Assembly: GCA_023376005.1 (NCBI GenBank)
Contig: CM042157.1
Location: 92,571,249-92,635,248 of the forward strand
Source of the DNA: Doryteuthis pealeii
Lineage: Eukaryota; Mollusca; Cephalopoda; Myopsida; Loliginidae
Direction: 5' to 3'
Length of the DNA stretch: 64,000 bases
The notes under the pieces are model-generated. The model did not search any database. It was not told the DNA's origin and was given only the letters and a program-made list of their open reading frames with translations. Each line of letters opens with the position of its first letter. Position 1 is the first letter of the stretch. The position numbers and the translations under genes were made by a program. Shown piece after piece: positions 22,560 to 34,878 of this stretch.

Positions 22560-23085
22560 CATGATGCTTACAAATCCATTCATTATTCAATATTCGACAA
22601 GAAATAACAGACTTCAAACTTTTTTCTCGAGTTATTGGAATCTCCAACCACATAGCATAAACAGAACATTCAAATTAATTAAATAACATAATTTCTTTTT
22701 AAAAACACACACTGCTATTAACACACAATTACATAGATATTTTGTTATTGATGAGATCGAAATTTACTAAATAGAATGAATCTGATAAATAGGATATCAA
22801 ATCGATTTTCGAAGAACCTTTTTACTTTTTTCATAACAAATATCCGTATAGTTGTTATTTTTTCTGTTTTTGTCATCATGAAAATAAAATGCGATATGTT
22901 CTTAGTTTCCAGCAAACCTCTAGATTAACATTATCTAAGAAATTGCTAATTTGATATTTCAAATATAGATTATTTATCTAATGACTTGTGAGATCGAAGC
23001 TTGTTCATAATTTTAGACTATTGGAGAATATTCTTAAACGGTTTCCATTAAACAATATTTATTCTATACCAGCGAGAAATTCAAT
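22560..23085. other. Intron 1 DNA, nothing recognised
   Basis: AT-rich intronic sequence between elements; no features beyond chance frames. Confidence 0.5.
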
Positions 23086-23089
23086 CTGA

Positions 23090-23329
23090 GTGCCCAATAA
23101 ACTATTAATTTTAAAATTATCTTTTTTTAAAGATAAAAAATTGAAATTAATAGTTTAGTGGGCACTAAATTAGAAACGTTCCTTTTTTTTAAAAAACATA
23201 ATAACATTTTTTCTTTTAATACGTCTGAGTGGCCACTAAACTATTAATTAAACTATTTTAAAATTAATAGTTTAGTGGCCACTCAGACGTATTAAATTTG
23301 TGTAATGTTTAAAAAATGAACGTTTCTAA
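23090..23329. repeat. Two adjacent related hairpins
   Basis: Hairpin 1 (23090-23166) and hairpin 2 (23170-23329, core 23218-23293) share AAACTATTAATT and its complement. Hairpin 2 has a perfect inner stem of about 32 bases (ACGTCTGAGTGGCCACTAAA and onward). It sits directly before a Helitron-like element. Confidence 0.8.
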
Positions 23330-23933
23330 TCTTATTATAATGGAGATTGTGTGTTTTTCTGTCTGTAACCGAAACTATATTACTAATTGAGTCACAATTA
23401 ACATAGTTATTTACATCACATTCCCCATGATTTTATTTATATTTAAACCTCAATTATTAATAAAATTGCTTCACCTTTTTATTAGTATTGTCCATATCTA
23501 CATACAAATAACATGCAATTATATTTATATATACAACAAAATAGCGGTTTGCAGTGTGAATGGGAAGGCTAATTTGCATATTGATATTAAAAATGTGATT
23601 TTATTAAATATGTGCTTAGTATTATTGATTTCTAATTGTTTGGTTTTATTTTAATGAATATAAGCAAAAATCTCTTCAATGAATCTTAATTGAAATCCAT
23701 TAACAAGAAAAAATAACTGTCATTTTATTCTTTATTTCCTAATTTAACTAAATAGCTAAATAAGTAAAATTCAGCAATGAAAGACGGGAGTGATGGAAGA
23801 GTAAGTTTCATTTCTATTTTTCTATTATACCCCCACTCTGTTACATATCTTTTTGTCTGCCTCTAATTTAATACGATATTTCATTACATTAAAACTTAAA
23901 TACTTGCACCCGGAGGGTGCATATATTTGCTAG
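23330..23933 (+). mobile_element. Helitron-like element, long family
   Basis: 604 bp, A|TCTTATTATAATGG to TGCACCCGGAGGGTGCA, ATATTTG, CTAG|T. It is uninterrupted and follows a hairpin element directly. Confidence 0.75.
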
Positions 23934-24854
23934 TCTAAATAATAAAAATCATGTCTAAAGTAGCGTAATGATAAACAGAAATGTAAAAATTGATATTTAC
24001 AACAGTTTTGTTTTTGATACTAAAATATCTTAGACTACATACTTGACAGATAATCAAAAACAATAAACTTAAAACTTAAAAAAGTATAGGTTGATTTTTA
24101 CCTTTGACTTTTTGAATAGAAGTGTCATTCAGTGAACTTACACCATATGTTTTATAAAGGCATGGTGTTAAATAACCTATTTAACTCATTGTGTACTGAA
24201 TAGAACAGCATAAAACCCAGTTAAAGATACTTCAGGTTGTTGTGATAAATTAAAAACAATTTTAAGAAAAGACAATAAAAAGATCAATTTTGGATCCTTT
24301 TTGGGTGGCATTTGAAAAACAGCCACAATGAAATCAAACTGAACGATTCAAAAAGGGGGTTTCGCTTCATTGCTTCAGCCAATCAGATGCCATAATTAGT
24401 TCTTGAATTTTCTTTGTTTCTTAATAATTTACTGACTACTTGCTACGAAGTATTTTGTTTGAATTGAATTTTCTTTTCAATATTTTATTCTGGATGGAAG
24501 TCTTTGAAGATTTTTATATTCTATATCAGTGCTTCCTAAACGGTTTAGTGTCTTTCAATCATCAGTCATTATCATAAATTTTCATTCACCTCTAAATTTC
24601 CTTGTTTTTTAAACTAATTTTTTAATTAGATTTCTTTTTCGTCTTATCTCCATTGTGCATACTTTCATACGTTATTTCTATTGTATCATGAGGAAGAAAC
24701 ACACATTTAATCATTTTTTAACTATTTTTTTTTTTAAATTCAAGTCTCTGAATATTCTAAAACATTCTTATTGCCTACTTTGATCAAAAATGCCCTTTTC
24801 CAATTAAAAATAAACAAATGAATAAATAAATAAATAAATATCAGAGTAAATTAA

Positions 24855-25100
24855 GTGGTTCACCCTTCCTGCTTCATTCACTCTTCATGATTCATTCATC
24901 CTTTAGGTTTCATTCACCCTTCTTATTTCATTCGCTCATCGTGTTTCATTCACCCTTCCCGCTTCATTCACTCTTCATGGTTCATTAATCCTTTAGGTTT
25001 CATTCACCCTTCTTATTTCATTCACTCATCGTGTTTCATTCACCCTTCCTGCTTCATTCACTGTTCATATTTCGTTCACCCTTCAACTTTTCTTTTTCGT
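24855..25100 (+). repeat. Minisatellite of TTTCATTCACCCTTC-type units
   Basis: About a dozen imperfect units of 15-20 bases around TTCATTCACYCTTC, with a higher-order period near 104 bp. Confidence 0.75.
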
Positions 25101-25184
25101 TTCATTAATAATCCCTGTTTCATTCATATTTCCTGGGTCATTCACTAAGGGGCCCAGTCTGTACAACTATTTGCTCGTGGAGCA

Positions 25185-25350
25185 GGGGAGAAGTTTTAAG
25201 CCTTTCCCAAGGGCATTAACCTCGTTCATTATTTGAACTTGGGTCTTCGATTCCATTTCCTTTGACTATAACCATTACGCATTGGTTAAAGTCTATATAG
25301 TTACATATCGGTCGTGAGTTCGAACCCTGAGTCAGTTGATTCATAGATTC
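25185..25350. mobile_element. Diverged SINE-like fragments
   Basis: The stretch holds TTATTTGAACTTGGGTCTTCGATTCC (B-box-like, reverse) and GCATTGGTTAAAGTC, plus a forward GTGAGTTCGAACCCTGAG. At least one decayed tRNA-headed SINE is likely; the boundaries are unclear. Confidence 0.35.
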
Positions 25351-25869
25351 TTTTTCCGCGGAAGAGGCAAACGAAATTTCAATTAATTAGGAATAATTTA
25401 TTGATACGAGATATCCTCTCAGCATGGTTAGTGGAATGGGAACCGTCTACCCCCGTGGATTTGATAATGCTTTTGGTTCAAAATTCCCCGAAGGTTACTG
25501 GCTACGAAAGACACCCGAAGAAGACAGTAGAGCAGAGTTCTTCAACTTTTTTCATCTCACAGTACAGTGAGATGGACAATAAATTGATCGAGGTACACCA
25601 TCAGTATATAAACATATAATTACTTTATCATTTAAATTTTAAGAGAAAAGGAATAGTGAAAATGTGCTACAAGTGTAAAAGAAAACAATGTAATTTTATT
25701 TCTAAAGGTAGATTTTTAATCAATTAAAACAAAAAATATTAAAGTAATTGAGTAAAAATATAAGAGAATGATCAACCGTCCTAAACACTCACGGTACACT
25801 AGTGTGACGCCGCAGACCAGTTGAAAAACTCTGCCGTAGAGAACAATGCCAGAAACGTTGTGACTATAA

Positions 25870-26482
25870 TCTTCTTATTATAATGGAGATTGTGTGTTTG
25901 TCTGTCTGTAACCGAAACTAAATCACTACTCAAGTCACAATTCCCTTAGTTATTGACGTCACATTCACCATGAATTTATCTTTATTTAAACCTCAATTAT
26001 TGATAAAATTGTTATACCTTATTAATACTGTTGGATTATTCTACATACTAATGACATGCAAGTATATTTATATATTCAACAAAATAGCGGTTTACAGTGT
26101 GAACGAGAAGGCTAATTTGTATATTGATATTAAGAATTTGATTTTAATAAATATATGCTTAGTATTATTGATGTCTTATTGTTTGGTTTTATCTTAAGGA
26201 ATATGAGCAAAAATCTCGGGGATAAATCTTAAAAGAAATCCATAAACAAGAGGAAAGAACTGTGATTTTATTAAATACTTCATAATCTAACTAAATAGAT
26301 AAATTCAGAAAAATAAAAGACGGGAGTGATGGAAAATGATGGAAGAGTTAGATTTAAAGCTGTTCTATTTTTTGATTACACCCCCTCAGTTTATCATTTT
26401 CTAAATAGTTTCTAATTTGATACAAAATTTTATTACATCAAAACCTAAATACTTGCACCCGAAGGGTGCATATATTTGCTAG
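25870..26482 (+). mobile_element. Helitron-like element, long family
   Basis: About 613 bp with the same termini; the hairpin is TGCACCCGAAGGGTGCA followed by CTAG|T. Confidence 0.75.
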
Positions 26483-26489
26483 TAACACT

Positions 26490-27720
26490 AATAACCAAAA
26501 TGAAGACTATATGCCTTTCTTCTCCTGCCTAACTATCATCACCAACTGCAAATCTCCCCCGACCCGGGAATACCCCCCCCCAATATCTCTTTCGGTGCCG
26601 AACTTACATATAGCGATAGCCAAGTAACTGCCCACATTCATCAACACTACCAACACTATCTACAGACACAAGCAGAATTCTCATTCTACAAGTCTCTCTT
26701 TCATCATATCAATGAATTCTCTCAATCTGTACACTTTCATTCCACAACATTTTTATACGAATATTAACAGAAATAAAAGACACGAACTAATATGACTGTT
26801 GATATGCTGTTATGAAGGAAGGGTACAAGGCGAATATATATGTATATTCGGGTTAATAATTTATTGGTACAATGTGAAATGTGTGAGTTTACAAAAGTGT
26901 TTCAAGGAAAAAGTGTTCAAGGTGTATGTGAGATAAAAATGTGTTTAAAGTGTTCAAAGAGTTCGTAAATGGTTGCCAGAGACATTCGCTCGGTGGGTAT
27001 ATATATTGTTATACAAAGTACAAGGAAACTTATCTTGTGTGTATTTGCTGGTCTCTGTCAGTGGAATTTTGTCGTGTGCATCTCACGGTGCTTGTTGTTC
27101 TGTTAGTTCGTCTGGTCTTACCCTTTAGGTGCCAAGACTGTTTGCTGAATTTTGTTTTAAATGGTCTCTTGTTGTTTGTCTTCTTTGTCATTTACCCACG
27201 ACCGTATCCCCATGTAGGCATATAACACGGGTATCATAGTTATGAGCCGAGTGTAATGTGTGAATTTGAATCTTTTTTAATAACATCCAACATGTTTCCC
27301 TTGCAACCATACACCGGTTTTTAACAATAATGATAATTCCTCATCTCAGAAATTCAGACCAAGTTCAATGTTTTATAAGATTTGTTTTATCTTTTTATTT
27401 AAAAAAAAAAAGAAGAAATTCCGGCGAAGAGCACTGTGAATATATTATAGAATACGAACTTTCTATCTCGGGTGTGCTCTGTTGTTGTGGGTGTTGTATG
27501 TAGGTTCGTAGTAGGTTTGTTTCACGGTATATTAACCTTTTTCGGATCATTTAATCCGAATCACATCATTTTGATAAACAAAGGACTAAAGTTGCTTACA
27601 GAACCTGCTGTTGCTTAAGTGTTCATCCAATTAAGTATTAAACAGGATCATCGCTGCTTAACTTCTGTAATCTAACTGACACCCGTGCCTTCAGCGTGAA
27701 TTTTCCGTATTGTGTTTTAT
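26490..27720. other. Intron 1 DNA, nothing recognised
   Basis: Contains a 94-codon + frame at 26941 with hydrophobic residues but no splice or start context. A decayed LINE-tail-like string (CACGGTATATTAACC) lies near 27520. Confidence 0.4.
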
Positions 27721-27725
27721 GTAGA

Positions 27726-28123
27726 CTAGCAAAATAAAAAAACACCCTCCGGGCGATGTAAAAATACATTTTTGAAAGATATTGCTTGAGGAGATGGAAG
27801 TTAAAAATTAAATGCCGGAGAGTTTGAACCATAAATCATCAAATTTATTAAAGGAGTAAAAAAACAAAAAAAACCAATTTGAAACTAAGTTCTATTAACT
27901 TTGAATATCTATTAAAATAAAACAAACTATATATAAATATATGATACTGGGGATGTATCTATTAAAACTTGTCTTAAAAAACAATGAGGACTGTCTAATG
28001 ATGCATGCTCAAATTTTGAGTGTATTTATTCTATGTTATGACGATTTCGGGTATAGTGACGTAAGCAGTGAGGTAGTGTTTGTTACAGACAAAAACCGGA
28101 AGCGAATCTCCATTAACAATAGA
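27726..28123 (-). mobile_element. Non-autonomous Helitron-like element, short family
   Basis: Reverse copy, 398 bp, with canonical A|TC and CTAG|T ends and the CACCCTCCGGGCG terminal hairpin. Confidence 0.7.
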
Positions 28124-28384
28124 TAATGCAATATATTTTTAAGTACTTATATAAAAAGTTATACTTAAACTTGGGGATTGTTGGTGCATATTGTTCAGTT
28201 ATAGTTTTTCGATATTTGTATAAAACAGAAAACAATTAAACACATATCTGCTTTAATGTAAGTACATTTAAAAAGAAATATCAACAGTGAATATTTCGGA
28301 ATAATAAACATTTTATCAATTATAAATACTGAAATAAAAAAATCCCCAAAACAAAAAAAAATTTTTGAGATGAGGCTTGATAAT

Positions 28385-28830
28385 TTGTATTATTTGTATT
28401 ATTCGGACTATTTTTTTTGTTATCTACACAACGTTTCGTCCGATGTGCCCTCCGACCTTCTTCAGGTGTTTCTTGTCTGACTCGGGAACCTTCTCAAATT
28501 CGGGAACCTTCTCTTTGACCTTTGGAACCTTCTTGTCGAATTCAGGAGCCTTCATGTCGTAATCGGGTGCCTTCACGAATCGAACCCTTTATTCAATCCA
28601 CCCGGGGTAGGCGGTTCTCATCCCGTTAACCATGACCGGGTACAAGTGTTAAGCTGTGTTAATTATTCTATATTACTATTGCTCTTGCTCAGAATTGAAC
28701 CTGCAGCCTATAGATGATTGTCACGTTGAACTGTATTAACTAAACATCTATATCTGTTGCACCATGTGTCCAACTGGACCAGTTGTGTTGATAACAATAA
28801 AGACGAGGACAATAGACCGAATAATCCAAA
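28385..28830. mobile_element. Inverted-terminus repeat family with hammerhead-like motif
   Basis: Family ends read CCTCATCTTTATTGTTATCT...ACAACGTTTCGG at one side and the inverse at the other (AACAATAAAGACGAGGACAATAG). Members are near 1105-1345, 22105-22300, 25425-25520, 28385-28830, 45240-45760 and 63130-63640. They have no protein coding; the GGCC/ACGU hammerhead-like motif sits near one end. Confidence 0.55.
28429..28468 (-). ncRNA. Hammerhead-like motif, GGCC/ACGU class
   Basis: Minus strand: CUGAAGA, a hairpin closed by GUC/GAC, GAAACGUU and GUGU. It is a member of the same family as 1176-1216, at the start of an inverted-terminus repeat spanning 28385-28830. Confidence 0.36.
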
Positions 28831-28833
28831 TAC

Positions 28834-29018
28834 CGTATTTGACGGCATATAAGACGCACCCCTATTTCAGCAGGTCAGATTCAGGAAAAAAAAGCTTTTT
28901 GTGTATTTAAGCATATATTGTTAAAAACAGTCTAGCTGTGCATTACACAAGCAGAAACATAGCTGTATAAAAGCAATTTGACAGTACAGGCAAGCAATAA
29001 GCATGCACAATAGCAAGA

Positions 29019-29061
<43 letters not shown>

Positions 29062-29143
29062 CTTCACCTACGATGTATAAGACGCAGAGCAATTTTTTGA
29101 GCCAAAATTTTGAAAAAAAGGGCGTCCTATATGTCGTCAAATA
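28834..29143. mobile_element. DNA-transposon MITE nested in another repeat
   Basis: CGTATTTGACGGCATATAAG at the left faces GGGCGTCCTATATGTCGTCA at the right in inverted orientation. An (ATA)n tract of about 40 bp lies inside. It ends 42 bp before the acceptor of the EGF1 exon. Confidence 0.6.
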
Positions 29144-29185
29144 AAAAAAACAAAAAACAAAACTGTTTTCTCTTTTAATTTTCAG

Positions 29186-29290
29186 TTGAGTGTGGGGAAA
29201 ATAATCCTTGTGAAAATGGAGGCCTTTGTCAAAATTCGACCAGCAGATGTTTCTGCCCACAAACTTATTTCGGAGAAAAGTGTGAACATA
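29186..29290 (+). CDS. Exon 2, EGF-like domain 1
   Basis: Thirty-five codons lie between a polypyrimidine/CAG acceptor and a GTAAGT donor, phase 1 at both ends. They hold a complete six-cysteine EGF module with the pattern C-x4-C-x5-C-x6-C-x-C-x8-C, including ENGG before the third cysteine and YFGEKC at the end. The first residues, VECGENNPC, directly follow the signal peptide when exon 1 is joined. EGF modules of this kind act in extracellular protein-protein contacts. The exon joins in frame to exon 4 at 37776 when the small exon at 34067 is skipped. Confidence 0.82.
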
Positions 29291-29337
29291 GTAAGTATGA
29301 GATGGTAAAATTTATATAATCTCGCGATAAATAAATA

Positions 29338-29375
<38 letters not shown>

Positions 29376-29469
29376 TGTTGTATTTATAAATAAAGAGTGC
29401 TCAATTTAAGCGTACATAGAACTTGATGCGATGTCCGCATAAGTGAGAAACTGACAATTACCCAGCCAC

Positions 29470-29700
29470 CAAGCTCCATTGTTTCTATGTACGCTATCCT
29501 AACTATGCATTCCACTATTCTTCCTTCAGTTATCAGTAAATAATAGGTCAAACCGGGCTCTTTAACTTTTATATGACAACCAGTTTAGGAGATAGAAAAC
29601 TCTACATTCAAACCTATTAAACTCCGCTTTAAAATTACATTGCGTCACATCCTGATTGTGCGGAGAAGTTATATATATATATATAATATATATATATATT
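29470..29700 (+). mobile_element. SINE family T body fragment with TA tail
   Basis: It contains CTCTTTAAC, AGTTTAGGAGATAGAAAACTC and TTGCGTCACATCC as in other copies and ends in a TA repeat. It lies just after the EGF exon in intron 2. Confidence 0.65.
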
Positions 29701-29704
29701 TATA

Positions 29705-30118
29705 TTAGCTAATCCGATTAGGAGACCAGACCTAGTATTAATTGACAAGAAGAAAACGTGCAAACTCGTGGATTTTGTTGTCCCGCGGATCACAGGGTGA
29801 AGATGAAAGAAAGCGAAAAGAGAGACAAATACTTGGACCTCGCTAGAGAATTGAACAACTCTGGAATATGAGGGCGAAAGTGATACTGGTTGTATTTGGT
29901 GCACTTGGAACGTTCACCAAAGGCTTAGAAACCAGACTAGAGAGCTGGAAATCAGAAGAAGAATTGAGGCCATCTAGACAACGGCATTGTTGAGATCAGC
30001 TAGAATACCCAGAAGAGCCCTGGAGAATCGAGGAGACTTGTCGCCCAGACTCCAGTGAAAGACCACCAGCTTACGATGGTGTGAAAAACTCACAAGGAGT
30101 GAAATAACAAATCTAAAT
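29705..30118 (+). mobile_element. LINE C-terminal fragment
   Basis: With frame breaks the + strand reads RRPDLVLIDKKKTCKLVDF, FGALGTFTKGLET and LLRSARIPRRALE. It is the forward counterpart of the fragment at 40.87-41.45 kb. Confidence 0.65.
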
Positions 30119-30119
30119 C

Positions 30120-30363
30120 ATTAGACGAATTTATTTATTGCCTTTGCCTACGCCTGGTCAATGTGGTTTTCGGAGAACGAAGCACAAAGACAAAGCCAAC
30201 TGTAATCTTGACGAGAGGCTTATAGAATGAATATCTGCTGAAAATGTACCCAGAAGTACATAAGGGTCTATTGACTGAAGACAAAAAATAAATAATACTA
30301 GAGAAAACGATTCAGTTGATAAAAAATCACGAAGCATCTGGTATTAAAGGCAGGACTGCTGGA

Positions 30364-30397
<34 letters not shown>

Positions 30398-31400
30398 AAA
30401 AAGGGCCGAGTTAGGAATTTGGTACATATTGGGAGTTTCACGTGACCTCTAGAACTGATCTGATGTTTAGCCATCTCACGTGCGTCAGATAAATTCCAAT
30501 ATCAACCAATCACATGAACCCACTGCAATTCACACAAAAGTGAAAACACACAGCATGACGCCATTGTAGCTGCTATAAAAAGCTCCCACAACATCAGAGA
30601 CTGTCCAAAATGTGCGAGGAAACCACAAGGCATATGATAAATGCCCATTCTATGTTACAGATTGCCAAAAATGTGGAAAATGGAATCACTGAGCCAGAGT
30701 TTGCTGATTGAAAAAAAGAAAGAAAAAACAAGATGCATGCCTCGCAGCAAGATATCGAATTTGTACTCTAAGAGTCAAAACATGAATACATTGGTGAGGA
30801 ATAAACGATTGCATTGAAGAAATTGTCAAAAGATATCCTAAAGAAGGAAACCATGATAGCACATGAAATTCCATTTAGATCAAGGTATGTAGTCGGACCA
30901 AACTTCTTTCACATGGTAGGAGAAACATTCTTGCTGGTAGCCGACTACCATTTCAAGTTCCCATTCATACGTAAAATCTACGTAATTCATACGTAAAATC
31001 GTAAAATCTACGTAATACATACATACACAAGCCAATATATCATACATGCACTAAAATCCATATTTGAAGAATATGAAATACTAGAACGTATTGTAAGTGA
31101 CAATAGATTCAAGTGGTGATAGGTATGCGTATTAAAAAATTCAAACCAACCAATCACGAGCCAGCATACTTTGGCGACAAAGCCGAATATGCAGACTCAT
31201 ACCCTCTTCTGATTCAGACCTCACCGGAGACGGACCTAAAAAAGGGTCGCTCCTATTCTTCAACAGACAACAAGAATCGGAGTCGGACGCAAGAAGAAGT
31301 CCATCATATCCGAACTTATCAGAAGGCCGTAGCAAAGGGCTCCATTAATTCCCCTATCCCAGGATAAAACAGTTAAGTGACGAATATTATTATTTGAGCG
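30120..31400 (+). mobile_element. Ty3/Gypsy fragment, zinc knuckle and integrase
   Basis: The + strand reads KCGKWNHxARVC (a gag zinc knuckle) near 30670-30705 and VVGPNFFHMVGETFLLVADY (integrase core) at 30885-30950, with stops and frame breaks. A 32-base A run at 30369-30400 interrupts it. Confidence 0.6.
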
Positions 31401-31641
31401 AACGAAACTAAAGTTTGCAATTCTTTATATGTAATACAAGTCTTTTATTCATATTCTGTTGTTCGTTTTACTTCTTTAACTCTCAACCTGTCTGCCACAT
31501 TCGCGGTTAACTCCATACACAAACCTAGGATTAATCTCGCTAGTGTTCTTTTCTTTATATGCGTTCAGTCAATTCGCCAAAGACTGGGGATTCGTCCACA
31601 TCACCTCCCTACCAAGATAAACTCAGTCCAAGGGATTAATT

Positions 31642-32090
31642 TGTAGAAGTTATCCTCCAGATATAGAAACAATACGATACTCACCATCGCAGTGGGGTTC
31701 TAACTACCGTCGAGTTAGTAGACGAGAACATCAGGCAAGCTGTAACTTAATACAGTCCTTACATGCTGCTGGCATAATGCAAAGTGGTGGCTGAAGAGTG
31801 GTACTTATCTCTGTTCTTACTAATCCTGTCTGCAGCGCCATGTTGCATTCATCTTGTAACAGAGTTGAATACTTTACACAAAATCCAACATGGCGCTGCA
31901 GACAGGATTAGTAAGAACAGGGATCAGTACCCACTCTTCAGCCACCACTTTGCATTATGCCAGCAGCATGTAAGGACTGTATTAAGTTACAGCTTGCCTG
32001 TTGTTCTCGTCTACTAACTCGACGGTAGTTAGAACCCCATTGCGATGGTGAGTATCGTATTGTTTCTATATCTGGAGGATAACTTCTACA
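31642..32090. repeat. Long hairpin, about 204-bp arms and 40-bp loop
   Basis: Arm 31642-31845 is the reverse complement of 31886-32090 with only a handful of differences. Transcription would give a long double-stranded RNA. No transposon termini are recognised. Confidence 0.88.
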
Positions 32091-32589
32091 TCATTGAATG
32101 TTGTGCATATTTGATGTAAAACGAACTTTATTTTATTCTTAAAGGAAACCAACCACAAATTCACATCACCACACTAATCTAATCCCACAAATTTTCACCA
32201 GATTACCCACTTCTTTTATAGAAAGCAACTACGATCCGATGTTCTCATTGTTATATCAGTAAGCAATTACTGATAAGAACGAAATAAAGGGTTATGCCCC
32301 TTGTTTCGTAGTACGTGACTTGTGGTCACGAGGGAGTTGAATAAAAGTTGTAAAACCATCAACACGTGTTTGGTCTTCCCCTCCTCTTTTGCCTGCTCGT
32401 TATTAGCATTGCCTGCTACTATCCTAATCTCCGGTAGAAGTACGTTCGTGCATGAAACACTCATCTCTCGCCCAGGAGACCTACAAAGAAGAATTGGTTA
32501 GGAGCTGCACCGGAGTTGGAATCTCCGGGAACGAATCACGTCTACATAAGAGGGAATGCCGACAGGATTAGAAAAATCTTTGCACTTAC

Positions 32590-33092
32590 TTCCTGGACGC
32601 CCCCCCATAGTTAAACTGACCTTGTGCTATATCTTGACACCACAGTGGCTCAGTAAATACATATCTAGACCAATCTTGTGTCTTGTCTCGCCTGTAGACA
32701 AGAACAAGACCGAAAAATGTATCCGCTCCCGATGAGGAAAATATGACACATTGTACTCCTCCTTTCCATGTCTCGGGGAATTGCTGTTCATTGGAAAAAT
32801 ATGATGCAAGGTCAGATTTAATTTCTGGTCCCAGTATCAATGGTCTTTTCTTGTTCGGCAGCATATATTTTCCCACATTAACAGATAAGCATTCAAATGT
32901 ATCTGCTCCCGACGAGGAAAATATGACACATTGTACTCCTCCTTTCCATGTCTCGGGGAATTGCTGTTCATTGGAAAAATATGATGCAAGGTCAGATTTA
33001 ATTTCTGGTCCCAGTATCAATGGTCTTTTCTTGTTCGGCAGCATATATTTTCCCACATTAACAGATAAGCATTCAAATTCGGATGAAGAAGA
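32590..33092 (-). CDS. Candidate exon with in-frame 180-bp tandem duplication, unknown protein
   Basis: On the minus strand an open frame runs from a TCGAG acceptor (about 33093) to a strong AA/GTAAGT donor (32589). It contains two 60-residue copies of a segment with VGKYMLPNKKRPLILGP, then SDLASYFSNEQQFPETWKGG, then a single C-terminal part with VLVYRRDKTQDWSRYVF. The copies span 32717-32896 and 32897-33076 and differ at only two bases, both silent. I do not recognise the family. The neighbouring upstream exon ends in a different phase, so the pair as drawn does not join cleanly. Fragments of LINE, Gypsy and a large hairpin lie next to it, so a transposon origin is possible. Confidence 0.42.
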
Positions 33093-33172
33093 CTCGACAG
33101 ACAAATGAAGATACAAACATATATTTAAAAAAATACAACTTGCAAACTTAATGGAGTTGCGGACAGACTTAC

Positions 33173-33453
33173 CTGCTGAAATCCATCTTGGTTCTGGAAA
33201 AGACTAGTTTAGACGTCTTACTGCCGTGATCGTCAACACTACAAATAACTAGGAAGGAATTCGATTTAGGCGCCAATCTACCGTAATGCTTGATTGGCTC
33301 CCCCCACCCCTGCTGCCAAGGGCAGATAATTAATCCCTTATTTTTCCAATAAGGCATCTGAGTGTTGACGACTTGGCACTTTAAATTAATGGGAGTTTCT
33401 GATCCAGAGATGAAATTTTGTAACATATCGGATATTAAAAACAAAAGTTTCAT
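33173..33453 (-). CDS. Candidate upstream exon of the unknown minus-strand gene
   Basis: A 94-codon minus-strand frame starts with MKLLFLISDMLQNF and reaches a near-perfect donor, CAG/GTAAGT, at 33172. The stop codon lies inside that donor, so the exon would end at FSR. Residues such as INLKCQVVNTQMPYW and SNSFLVICSVDD look like ordinary protein, but no domain is recognised. The donor leaves phase 2, while the next minus exon at 33092 is open only in phase 0. Either there is another acceptor, a missing base, or this is a decayed gene. Confidence 0.33.
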
Positions 33454-33637
33454 TTGGTTTTAAATAAAACATCACATCTTGATTATACGCTTGAAAATGA
33501 CCAGTGATGGCGGAAAGCGTTCGGAGGGGATCATTAAGGTATTTTTTTTAATATATAAAACGGAACCAAATTTAAGAAATTTTGTAAGACAAAAAAAAAA
33601 AATCAATGAAAATAGTTAAAAAGCTTGTCTTGGACAA

Positions 33638-33983
<346 letters not shown>

Positions 33984-34066
33984 TGAGTGAGCGGGAAAGA
34001 GCCAAAGATAATATATTCTATAATGATAATTCATAATGTTTAATTTTCTTCATTTTATTTTTTTAG

Positions 34067-34143
34067 TGAATGAATGTCATCCAAAATGCCCGGATGGCAA
34101 AGTATGTGTAAGAAAAACAATAAAACTTTATGCGACAAAATCC
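34067..34143 (+). CDS. Possible alternative exon 3, short Cys-rich segment
   Basis: A T-rich tract and TTTAG acceptor precede a 77-base open segment reading NECHPKCPDGKVCV, and a strong donor TCC/GTAAGT follows. It joins in phase after exon 2. But 77 is not a multiple of three, so joining it to exon 4 shifts the frame and reaches a stop nine codons into exon 4. Skipping it restores the frame. It may therefore be a poison or alternative cassette that yields a short secreted EGF product, or it may carry a one-base assembly error. The half-EGF cysteine pattern supports real coding origin. Confidence 0.45.
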
Positions 34144-34505
34144 GTAAGTTTTGTTTTCAATTTTGATAACTTGTACTAGTGTTTGCATTTATGGATACTA
34201 AACGTGTTAATGCTACTAAATAAATTTAGATACTTTAAAAGATTTGTGTAATTGTAACATACCAAGATTAAACTAAATATTCAAATAATACAATTATAAA
34301 TTTAAATATAAAAAAGTCTGAAAACTAGCTTGATAAAGAATTCTGATTTTATAATTTAACAAAAATTCCTTCTATAAGAACTTATCGATAGATATGAAGA
34401 AATTAACTCTCATCGTATGCTTGAATTATATATGTAATTATCATATTGCCAACAATTTGGGCTCAATTTTGACACGTACTATTTGAAAGTTAGTACTTTA
34501 TAAAA

Positions 34506-34507
<2 letters not shown>

Positions 34508-34569
<62 letters not shown>

Positions 34570-34582
34570 TATATATATATAA
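34508..34582 (+). repeat. (AT)n microsatellite
   Basis: Long AT run. A second is at 35030-35073 and a third at 36401-36447. Confidence 0.95.
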
Positions 34583-34878
34583 TATATAAAATTCCTTTAC
34601 TAAAAATCTTTTGAATTCCAACCGTCACATTTTTTAATACCAATCCCCTTCCGTTTAAATTGATTCGTCTTGTTGCCAACTTCTCAAAATCCGCTACATT
34701 TGGATATGTTTTACCGACAAAAAGGTATACATAGAGACATTACCGACATATATATGGCGCGAATGCCTACACTGGTGAATAATGTAACAACTTTCGTTCT
34801 TCTTTGCAGTATTAAGTTTTTTATTTGTGAACTGATTTGACATTCTTCTCCGACCCAAACAACTACGGAGTGAATGAG

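Noticed and set aside
27941..28126. Small conserved protein MILGMYLLKLVLKNNEDC
   Set aside because: The same frame appears at 6550 because both are copies of the short Helitron-like element; it is repeat DNA.
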